A stretch of DNA of 6,943 nt, taken from contig JANLFZ010000038.1 of assembly GCA_024653385.1 (NCBI GenBank), positions 14,677-21,619 of the forward strand, read 5' to 3'. Of this stretch, positions 1 to 5,533 are shown in pieces. A model generated the notes under the pieces. It did not search any database, was not told the DNA's origin, and worked only from the letters and a program-made list of their open reading frames with translations. A program made the position numbers and the translations under genes. This stretch comes from Thermoguttaceae bacterium (GTDB lineage Bacteria; Planctomycetota; Planctomycetia; Pirellulales; Thermoguttaceae). Positions within the stretch are counted from its first letter, which is position 1. Each line of letters starts with the position of its first letter.

Positions 1-1381
1 CGCACACGCGGCGGTACTCCTCGGGATCCATCAGCATCTCTTCGCGCCGCGTGCCGCTGCGATTGATGTCGATCGCCGGCCAAATGCGCTTGTCGACCAG
101 GCGGCGGTCGAGCACGATCTCGAGGTTACCGGTGCCTTTGAACTCCTCGAAGATCACCTCGTCCATCTTGCTGCCGGTGTCGATCAGGGCCGTGGCAATG
201 ATCGTCAGCGAGCCGCCTTCCTCCACCTTGCGTGCCGAGCCAAAGAACCGCTTGGGCCGTTGGAGGGCGTTGGCATCGACCCCCCCCGAGAGGATCTTGC
301 CCGAGTGCGGACACTCGGCATTCCAGGCCCGGGCCAAGCGCGTGATCGAGTCGAGGAAGATCAGCACGTCGTGCCCGTACTCGACCATCCGCTTGGCCTT
401 CTCGATGACCATCTCGGAGACCTGGATATGGCGCGAGGCGGGCTCGTCGAAGGTCGAGCTGATGACCTCGCAGTTCTTGCCCTTGACCTGGCGCTCCATG
501 TCGGTGACCTCTTCGGGTCGTTCGTCGATCAAGAGCATGAACACGTAGAGGTCGGGGTAATTGTGCAAGGCGGCCTTGGCCATCTTCTGCATGAGGATCG
601 TCTTGCCCGCCCGCGGAGGGCTGACAATCAGGCCGCGCTGGCCGAAGCCCACCGGCACGATGAGGTCGGTGACGCGGGTGGCCAAGTCGTCGGGGAAGGC
701 CTCCATGACGATCCGCTTGTCGGGGTGCAGCGGCGTGAGGTCGTCGAACAGCACCTTGGTCGACAGCAGGTTCGGATCCTGATAATTGATCGCCTCGACG
801 CGCAGCAAAGCGAAATAGCGTTCGTTCTCCTTCGGTGGGCGAATCTGGCCGGAAACCGTCGCCCCGGTGCGCAGGCCGAACCGCCGGATCTGGCTGGGCG
901 AAACGTAGATATCGTCGGGGCACGAGAGGTAGTGGTAGTCCGGGCTGCGCAGGAAGCCGAAGCCGTCGGGAAGGACCTCGAGGGTCCCCTCGCCGTACAT
1001 CAGCCCGTTCATCTTCACCCGCTCTTTGAGGATCTTGAAGATCAGATCCTGGCGTTTCATCCCGGCGATGTCGGCGAGATTGTCCTTGCGGGCCTCTTCG
1101 ATCAGTTCGGCCATCGACATCTTCTGAAGTTCGGCGATGTGGGTATCGCCCGACTGCTTGATCTGCTCGTAGCGCTGATCGGCCTCGTCGCCGAGCAAGT
1201 CGCGTTCCTCGGCCAATTCCTCGGCGAGGGAGAGCGGCTCGCTGTCGTCGTTGAACAGGTCCTCGCCATCCTTGGAAGTGCGTGGCGGTTCCTTGGGGGC
1301 AAGCGGCGGCCGTTCGCCCCGGACCGCGGAGGCTCCTTTCCGCGGTTTGGCCCCCGACTCGGTTTCTTTCGAAGACGACAT
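1..1381 (-). CDS. rho: Transcription termination factor Rho (3' end cut by window)
   Basis: Hexameric RNA-dependent ATPase/helicase that ends transcription of untranslated RNA. 460 residues are visible; by comparison with E. coli Rho (419 aa) only about 40 C-terminal residues are missing. Reading from ATG at 1381: residues 1-80 are a hydrophilic, acidic extension; 82-122 match the N-terminal helical domain (AELIEEARKDNLADIAGMKR); 130-200 are the OB-fold RNA-binding domain (DGFGFLRS, DDIYVSPSQIRRFGLR). The ATPase core has Walker A PPRAGKT (255-261, K260), catalytic E287 in LLIDERPEE, Walker B D344 in FLDSITRLARA, Q-loop SGKILSGGVDANAL, R-loop DTGSKMDEVIFEEFKGTGN and SGTR (442-445) with the arginine finger R445. 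Compared with E. coli there are three extra residues after VKG (KNC, 302-304), and the position of K181 is R257. The start is set by an AGGAG nine nt upstream and an in-frame TGA shortly before with no other start between. It follows coaE by 205 nt. Identification is essentially certain. Confidence 0.98.
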   Translation of the reverse strand, partial: MSSSKETESGAKPRKGASAVRGERPPLAPKEPPRTSKDGEDLFNDDSEPLSLAEELAEERDLLGDEADQRYEQIKQSGDTHIAELQKMSMAELIEEARKDNLADIAGMKRQDLIFKILKERVKMNGLMYGEGTLEVLPDGFGFLRSPDYHYLSCPDDIYVSPSQIRRFGLRTGATVSGQIRPPKENERYFALLRVEAINYQDPNLLSTKVLFDDLTPLHPDKRIVMEAFPDDLATRVTDLIVPVGFGQRGLIVSPPRAGKTILMQKMAKAALHNYPDLYVFMLLIDERPEEVTDMERQVKGKNCEVISSTFDEPASRHIQVSEMVIEKAKRMVEYGHDVLIFLDSITRLARAWNAECPHSGKILSGGVDANALQRPKRFFGSARKVEEGGSLTIIATALIDTGSKMDEVIFEEFKGTGNLEIVLDRRLVDKRIWPAIDINRSGTRREEMLMDPEEYRRVC

Positions 1382-1586
1382 GGCACGATGCTCCTGAAGG
1401 GTCTTTGGGCCGGCACACGGAAGGCGCCGGCGGTGGGTTCAATCACACGATCCGACCGAATGGACGGACATCAAGACGCGTACGAGTAGACGACTTCGAA
1501 CGACGGGGAAGACTGCGATTATGCCGATCGACGCGCGCCTGCGGAGGCGGCCCGACGGGGTGTGGCGGGAACGAGTGCCGCGAAAG
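1382..1586 (-). other. coaE-rho spacer / rho 5' leader
   Basis: This 205-nt non-coding stretch separates the coaE stop from the rho start and is long for a purely co-transcribed operon. It contains a 6-bp GCCGGC inverted repeat (1409-1414 and 1426-1431, 11-nt loop) a short way upstream of the rho ribosome site, and a 5-bp GC stem (1536-1540 with 1545-1549). Neither stem is followed by a T-run on the minus strand, so I see no intrinsic terminator. A CATAAT hexamer (1523-1518, minus) resembles a -10 element but has no matching -35. The spacer could hold a separate rho promoter or a leader used in rho autoregulation, as known for E. coli rho; the sequence alone does not show which. Confidence 0.4.
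1391..1396 (-). promoter_or_regulatory. Shine-Dalgarno site of rho
   Basis: CAGGAG on the minus strand ends 9 nt before the rho ATG (1381). It is the only good ribosome site between the in-frame upstream TGA and the ATG, so it fixes the start. Confidence 0.75.
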
Positions 1587-2288
1587 TCAGCCGACCAGGC
1601 GGCGCCAGAACGCCTCGAGCTGGGCCCGGGTCTGTTCCGGCGAGCCGGAGTTGTCCACTACCCAATCGGCTTGCTTCCGCTTCGACTCCAACGATTCCTG
1701 GACGCCCTCACGTTCGGCAAACTCCTTCTCGCTCCAACCACGGGCCAAGGCGCGGGCCAGCCGTAGTTGCCGAGGCGCGTCGACGAACATCAAGACATCA
1801 CACAACTTAACCCAACCGGCCTCGAAAAGCAACGGCGCATCCAGAACAGCCACCCGATACCCCTCGGCAGCCCTCCGGCGCGCCTCCTCTTGCAACCGCT
1901 GTCCAATCCTCGGATGGGTGAGACGCTCGAGAAATGAGCGTTCGCGCGGACCGTCCGGCGGGGGGGAAAAAACGAGTTCCGCCACCCGTCGTCGGTCAAT
2001 CTCGCCCCTCGCATCGAGGATCTGCGGCCCCCATCGCTCGATTGCGGCTTGCCGAACCTCTGGACTTCGAAGGACTTCGTGTCCCGCTCGATCGGCATCA
2101 AGTCGGCACGCGCCCAATCGCTCGAGCAGGGTTGCGACCAGGGTCTTGCCGCTGGCAATGCCCCCGACGAGGCCGATTACCCGAAGTCCGCTGACCCACG
2201 GACGTGGGGGAATATTTTCCCCAACCGGGCGGTCCACTCTGCAATCTACCGGGGCTTCACACGGCTTGGGATGTCCGTCGTTCGCCAT
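1587..2288 (-). CDS. coaE: Dephospho-CoA kinase
   Basis: Cytosolic P-loop kinase that phosphorylates the 3'-hydroxyl of the ribose in dephospho-CoA, the last step of coenzyme A synthesis. 233 residues; the family is usually about 200. The P-loop GGIASGKT is at 42-49, the substrate-side Asp motif DAD at 64-66, LTHPRI at 123-128, the core strand LDAPLLFEAGW at 149-159, the lid region with Arg-rich helices at 171-197 and the family ending KRKQADWVVDNSGS at 203-216. The first 34 residues precede the usual kinase start and are rich in Pro and Arg. The ATG at 2288 was chosen because it lies 7 nt after the polA stop and has GAGGG just upstream; a GTG at 2237 would give a 216-residue protein but has a weaker ribosome site. 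Transcription is probably shared with polA. Function is clear; only the start is open. Confidence 0.95.
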   Translation of the reverse strand: MANDGHPKPCEAPVDCRVDRPVGENIPPRPWVSGLRVIGLVGGIASGKTLVATLLERLGACRLDADRAGHEVLRSPEVRQAAIERWGPQILDARGEIDRRRVAELVFSPPPDGPRERSFLERLTHPRIGQRLQEEARRRAAEGYRVAVLDAPLLFEAGWVKLCDVLMFVDAPRQLRLARALARGWSEKEFAEREGVQESLESKRKQADWVVDNSGSPEQTRAQLEAFWRRLVG

Positions 2289-2292
2289 GGGA

Positions 2293-2297
2293 CCCTC
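2293..2297 (-). promoter_or_regulatory. Shine-Dalgarno site of coaE overlapping the polA stop
   Basis: GAGGG on the minus strand lies 4 nt before the coaE ATG and overlaps the polA TGA (2298-2296). The spacing is short, but the overlap is typical of translational coupling, where ribosomes finishing polA reinitiate on coaE. Confidence 0.5.
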
Positions 2298-5202
2298 ACT
2301 GGCCCGGTGACCACGGCCCGAGGTCCGCCCAGTTCGGGCCGACCTTGACGTCCACTTTCAGCGGAACTTCCAACGGCCGGACGCCCGACATCTCGGCCAC
2401 GACCAGGTGGGCCAGTTCGTCGAGATACCGGTCGGGAACCTCGAACACCAGCTCATCGTGGATTTGAAGGAGCATGCGTGCGGGCAGCTTCTCGTTTCGC
2501 AGACGGCGGTGGATCGCGACCATGGCCAACTTGATTAGATCGGCGGCGGAGCCCTGCACGACTGTGTTGATGGCCGTGCGCTCGGGGAGGTTCCGTTGCC
2601 GGCCGGCCTCCGCGCGGACCCCGCGGATCGCCCGCTGCCGGCCCAGGATCGTGCTGACATAACCGCTGCGATAGCACTCGGCCAGCACGCGGTGCAAGAA
2701 TGCCTCGATGCCGGGATAGCCGTCGAAATACGTGTCGATGAACCGGGCGGCTTCTTCCTTGGAGATGCCCAGCTCGCGCGACAATCCGAACGGCGTCTGG
2801 CCGTAGATCACCCCGAAGTTCACCGCCTTGGCCTGGCGCCGCATGTCGGGGGTCACTTGATCGAGCGGCACGCCATAGATCTGGGCCGCGACCTGGGCGT
2901 GGATGTCTTCGTCGCGGGCGAACGCCTCGCACAAGCGGCGGTCGCCCGAGAAATGGGCCAGAACCCGCAGCTCGATCTGCGAGTAGTCGGCCGCCAAGAG
3001 CGACCAGCCCGGCTCGCCGGGCACGAACGCCGAACGGATCTCGCGGCCGGCCTCGGTGCGGATGGGGATGTTCTGAAGATTCGGATCGCTCGAACTGAGC
3101 CGGCCGGTGGCCGTCACCGCCTGGTGGAACGACGCATGAACCCGGCCCGTCGCCGGGTGGACCATTTGCGGCAGGGCGTCGACGTAGGTGCTCTTCAGCT
3201 TGGCGTATTGGCGATATTCGAGAATCTTGGCGGGCAGCGGGTGGACGCGGGCGAGTTCCTCGAGCACCTCGGCATCGGTGCTCGGGCCGGTCTTGGTCTT
3301 CGAGACCACGGGCAATTTCTGCTCGGCAAACAACACCTGCTGAAGCTGCTTGGGCGAGCCGATGTTGAACTCGTGCCCGGCCAGTCGGTACACCTCTTGT
3401 TCCAATGCGGCGATCCGCGCGCCGAACCGCCGACTCAATTCTGCCAACCGGCCGCAGTCGATGCGGATTCCGTTGTACTCCAACTCGGCCAGCACCTCGA
3501 CCAGCGGCACCTCGACCTCGGTGAAAAGCCGCCGCAGGTCGGCCTGATCGAGTTTCCGTTCCAGCACGGGGCGCAGACGCAAGGGAAGCATGGCGTCGTG
3601 GCAGGCGTACTCGGCAACGCGGGCCACGGGAACCTCGTCCATGCGCTTCTGCTTTTTGCCCTCGCCGATCAGCTCGGTGATGCTCGTCTTCCCTTCGCCC
3701 AGGTAACGCCGCGCGATTTCGTCGAGATTGTGGTTGCGCTGACCCGCGTCGAGCAGGTAGCTGGCGACCATCGTGTCGAAGGCCACGCCGCTCAACGCGA
3801 TCCCCTCGCCGCGCAGCACGATCATGTCGTACTTGAGGTTCTGCCCCACCTTCTCGATCGCGGGGTCTTCCAGGACTGGGCGTAGGGCATCGAGGGCCGC
3901 GCGGGCATCGAGATGACGTTCGCCCGGCGGGGCGCTCAAAGGCAGGTACCAGCCCTCGGTGCCGTCCCAGGCAAGCGAGATGCCCACCGCCTGGGCCCAC
4001 CGCGGCCAAACCGCCGTGCCGCTGGGCGCCTCGGCAAGGTTCTTGGTCTCCAGATCGACCGAGATCGCCCGCTGCCCTCGGAGCCTGGCGAGCAATTCGG
4101 CGAGGGCCTCGGGCGTATCCACCACGTGACAGGCGCCGGGGGTGGGGGCCTTTCGAGGCGCCGGGCGCTGCCCTAGCGCGTCGAACTTGACTCCGATGCC
4201 CCGGAACCCCCACTGCCGGAACAACTGCTGGACGCGATCCGGATCGATCCGCCCCACCGCGGCCGAGGCCCAAGGAATCTCGCACGGCACCTGGGAGTTC
4301 AAACGGACCAGATCCCGGCTCAACAGGGCCTGCTGCCGGCCTTCGATCAGGTTCTGCCGGCGCTTGTCGCCGGCGATCTCTTCGGCATGTTCAAAAATGC
4401 CTTCCAAGGTCCCGTACCGCTGAAGCAACTGCGCGGCCGCCTTGGGACCAATCAGAGGAACGCCCGGCACGTTGTCGGTCGAATCGCCCACCATCGCCTG
4501 GAAATCGACGACTTGCTCGGGCGCGATCCCCCACTCCTCGTGCAGGGCCTGGCGGTCGAACACCTGGTCCTTGCGGAGGTTGTACAGCCTCACGCGGTCG
4601 GTGATGAGCTGCCGGCAGTCCTTGTCGGCCGTTACCAGAAAACACTGGCCGCCGCGCTGTTCCGCCTGGCGCGCGATCGTCGCCAGGATATCGTCGGCCT
4701 CGTACGAAGCGCACGACACCGCCGGAATGCCCAACGCCTCGATCAACCGGTGGATCGATTCGATTTGAATCGCCAGTTCCTCGGGCATGGGCGGCCGGTT
4801 GGCTTTGTACTCCGGATACAAGTCGTGCCGGAATGTCCGGCCCACGTCGAATGCGCAGAAAAGGTAGTCGGGCTTCTTGTTCTCCAACAAGAACAACAGG
4901 TCGCGCGCGAAACCGTACACCACTCCGACCGGCTCGCCACTGGGACTGCTCAGTTCGGGCAGTGCGTGAAAGAGTTGGTAAATCAGCGAATGGGCATCGA
5001 TGACGTAGACCGTCTTGCCCTCGAGGCTCGCCGAAGACGCCTCCTGGCTCGGCAGCGCCGGCCTTTCCGCCCCTAAAGGCAATTCGCGGGAAGGCCCCTC
5101 GCGCGTCTCGCCCGCCGTCGGCCTGCCTTCGTCGGCTGGTCCGCGCGCGGCCGCATCCGGTTCCGTCTCGAAGAACGATCGCTGCCGGGAGGGCTTGGGC
5201 AT
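2296..5202 (-). CDS. polA: DNA polymerase I with 5'-nuclease and active-site-intact proofreading domain
   Basis: Removes RNA primers, fills gaps in lagging-strand and repair synthesis. 968 residues from ATG 5202 (E. coli: 928). Residues 1-62 are a low-complexity Pro/Glu/Arg/Ser tail. The 5'-nuclease domain begins at 63 (KTVYVIDAHSLI) with acidic metal sites in YEADD (167-171), TADKD (191-195) and GDSTDNVPGV (239-248). The 3'-5' exonuclease keeps all DEDD-type residues: D383/E385 (VDLET), N455/D459 (GQNLKYD) and Y532/D536 (YACHD), unlike Taq or Bacillus enzymes that lost proofreading. The polymerase has motif A D739 (AADYSQIELR), the O-helix RRQAKAVNFGVIYG (K792, F796, Y800) and motif C HDE (915-917). 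Start choice: in-frame alternatives are GTG 5214 and TTG 5256 (986 aa), but the best promoter predicts transcription from about 5265, leaving almost no leader for TTG. None of the three has a strong ribosome site. First gene of polA-coaE(-rho). Confidence 0.97.
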   Translation of the reverse strand: MPKPSRQRSFFETEPDAAARGPADEGRPTAGETREGPSRELPLGAERPALPSQEASSASLEGKTVYVIDAHSLIYQLFHALPELSSPSGEPVGVVYGFARDLLFLLENKKPDYLFCAFDVGRTFRHDLYPEYKANRPPMPEELAIQIESIHRLIEALGIPAVSCASYEADDILATIARQAEQRGGQCFLVTADKDCRQLITDRVRLYNLRKDQVFDRQALHEEWGIAPEQVVDFQAMVGDSTDNVPGVPLIGPKAAAQLLQRYGTLEGIFEHAEEIAGDKRRQNLIEGRQQALLSRDLVRLNSQVPCEIPWASAAVGRIDPDRVQQLFRQWGFRGIGVKFDALGQRPAPRKAPTPGACHVVDTPEALAELLARLRGQRAISVDLETKNLAEAPSGTAVWPRWAQAVGISLAWDGTEGWYLPLSAPPGERHLDARAALDALRPVLEDPAIEKVGQNLKYDMIVLRGEGIALSGVAFDTMVASYLLDAGQRNHNLDEIARRYLGEGKTSITELIGEGKKQKRMDEVPVARVAEYACHDAMLPLRLRPVLERKLDQADLRRLFTEVEVPLVEVLAELEYNGIRIDCGRLAELSRRFGARIAALEQEVYRLAGHEFNIGSPKQLQQVLFAEQKLPVVSKTKTGPSTDAEVLEELARVHPLPAKILEYRQYAKLKSTYVDALPQMVHPATGRVHASFHQAVTATGRLSSSDPNLQNIPIRTEAGREIRSAFVPGEPGWSLLAADYSQIELRVLAHFSGDRRLCEAFARDEDIHAQVAAQIYGVPLDQVTPDMRRQAKAVNFGVIYGQTPFGLSRELGISKEEAARFIDTYFDGYPGIEAFLHRVLAECYRSGYVSTILGRQRAIRGVRAEAGRQRNLPERTAINTVVQGSAADLIKLAMVAIHRRLRNEKLPARMLLQIHDELVFEVPDRYLDELAHLVVAEMSGVRPLEVPLKVDVKVGPNWADLGPWSPGQ

Positions 5203-5259
5203 TGGGCTGGGCACGGAGAAGGTGCCTTGGAAAGAAGATGGCGGCCCCGAAAACAAGTC

Positions 5260-5275
5260 GAATCCCGTGGGATTC
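5260..5275. repeat. Perfect 7-bp dyad over the polA -10 / start region
   Basis: GAATCCC and GGGATTC, separated by GT, form a perfect inverted repeat. It overlaps part of the predicted -10 hexamer (5277-5272) and the predicted transcription start near 5265, the usual position of a repressor operator. No regulator is identified. Confidence 0.6.
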
Positions 5276-5285
5276 TATTCCCACG
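5266..5285. repeat. Perfect 7-bp dyad across the polA -10 and spacer
   Basis: CGTGGGA and TCCCACG, separated by 6 nt, form a second perfect inverted repeat that covers the whole -10 hexamer and part of the -35/-10 spacer of the predicted polA promoter. It shares bases with the dyad at 5260-5275, so the same GGGA blocks take part in both symmetries. Confidence 0.6.
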
Positions 5286-5300
5286 ATCGGGGGCTGTCAA
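5272..5300 (-). promoter_or_regulatory. Predicted sigma70-type promoter of polA
   Basis: On the minus strand TTGACA (5300-5295) is a perfect -35 match, followed after exactly 17 nt by TAGAAT (5277-5272), which matches the TATAAT consensus in five of six positions. Predicted transcription start is near 5265, giving a leader of about 63 nt to the ATG at 5202. Planctomycete housekeeping promoters are poorly mapped, so the call rests on general bacterial consensus, but such a match in a GC-rich genome is unlikely by chance. Confidence 0.65.
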
Positions 5301-5370
5301 GGTAGGGATGGATCGGGGAATAGGGGCGGGATCGGCCTTCTTCGTCCCTGTCCCTCACGGCGTGTACACA

Positions 5371-5379
5371 ATTATACCA
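5371..5379 (-). promoter_or_regulatory. Extended -10 element facing polA
   Basis: The minus strand reads TGG then TATAAT (5376-5371), a perfect extended -10. No good -35 lies 16-18 nt upstream, where the 19-bp repeat sits instead. It could be a second, more distal polA promoter or simply the conserved edge of the repeat element. Confidence 0.3.
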
Positions 5380-5380
5380 C

Positions 5381-5399
5381 CCCGAAGCGCCAGCGAGGG
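5381..5399 (-). repeat. 19-bp repeat copy 1 (inverted)
   Basis: CCCTCGCTGGCGCTTCGGG on the minus strand, identical to copies 2 and 3 on the plus strand. With copy 2 it makes a perfect 19-bp inverted repeat around a 41-nt centre; with copy 3 the match extends outward to 26 bp with two mismatches (5374-5399 against 5470-5495). This resembles an interspersed repeat I associate with planctomycete genomes. Confidence 0.9.
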
Positions 5400-5440
5400 C
5401 CGCGCCCCGACGTGCCCGCTAATAAGGTGCAAGGGTTTCG

Positions 5441-5459
5441 CCCTCGCTGGCGCTTCGGG
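5441..5459 (+). repeat. 19-bp repeat copy 2
   Basis: Exact plus-strand copy of the 19-bp unit. It is a direct neighbour of copy 3 with a 29-bp period, and the arm of a perfect palindrome with copy 1. The 10 nt after it (CTGGTGGTTA) resemble the tail after copy 3 only loosely. Confidence 0.9.
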
Positions 5460-5466
5460 CTGGTGG

Positions 5467-5498
5467 TTACCCTCGCTGGCGCTTCGGGTTAGTATGGT
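5467..5498 (+). promoter_or_regulatory. Possible promoter of the plus-strand gene inside repeat copy 3
   Basis: TTACCC (5467-5472), 17 nt, then TAGTAT (5490-5495) gives a weak sigma70-like pair; TATGGT (5493-5498) is an alternative -10 and TATCAT (5498-5503) another. All lie 30-65 nt before the ATG at 5534. The matches are partial and overlap the repeat, so this is a tentative call. Confidence 0.25.
5470..5488 (+). repeat. 19-bp repeat copy 3
   Basis: Exact plus-strand copy of the 19-bp unit, in tandem with copy 2. Its right edge TTAGTATGGT parallels the right edge of copy 1 read on the minus strand (GTGGTATAAT), so the conserved unit probably extends some 7-10 bp beyond the 19-bp core. Confidence 0.9.
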
Positions 5499-5521
5499 AT
5501 CATGATGCCGGGAGACGATCC

Positions 5522-5525
5522 GGAG
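5522..5525 (+). promoter_or_regulatory. Shine-Dalgarno site of the plus-strand gene
   Basis: GGAG lies 8 nt before the ATG at 5534, good spacing, and supports this start. Confidence 0.6.
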
Positions 5526-5533
5526 TCCGAGTC

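Larger units (their letters stand above)
5203..5533. other. Divergent intergenic region between polA and the plus-strand gene
   Basis: These 331 bp contain no convincing gene. From left to right they hold the polA leader and alternative starts (5203-5256), the predicted polA promoter with two dyads (5260-5300), an unremarkable stretch (5301-5360), an 8-bp palindrome GTGTACAC (5362-5369), and the repeat cluster with outward -10-like hexamers (5371-5503). Short open frames across the repeats are side effects of high GC content. Confidence 0.8.

Noticed and set aside
126..1442. 438-codon minus-strand frame overlapping rho
   Set aside because: It is in a different frame from Rho, very rich in Arg, Pro and Gly, and shows no family motif.
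260..1489. Long plus-strand open frame (409 codons) opposite rho
   Set aside because: It is antisense to an unmistakable Rho coding sequence with all catalytic motifs; long antisense frames are expected at this GC content.
1536..1549. Short GC stem as terminator after coaE
   Set aside because: Only five base pairs and no T-run on the minus strand.
2596..3885. 429-codon plus-strand frame opposite polA
   Set aside because: It mirrors the codon pattern of polA on the other strand and has no recognisable domain.
2453..4285. 610-codon minus-strand frame within polA
   Set aside because: It is a frame-shifted shadow of polA with Arg/Gly/Pro-rich composition.
5362..5369. GTGTACAC palindrome near the start expected from the distal -10 element
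   Set aside because: Eight bases of symmetry without longer flanking symmetry are easily found by chance; no known regulator motif recognised.
5381..5488. Three repeats read as a CRISPR array
   Set aside because: One copy is inverted, spacers are unequal (41 and 10 nt) and no cas gene is present.
5202..5505. Two overlapping plus-strand open frames of about 90-96 codons across the intergenic repeats
   Set aside because: They run through the polA promoter and the 19-bp repeats and owe their protein-level repetition to these; no ribosome site or domain supports them.
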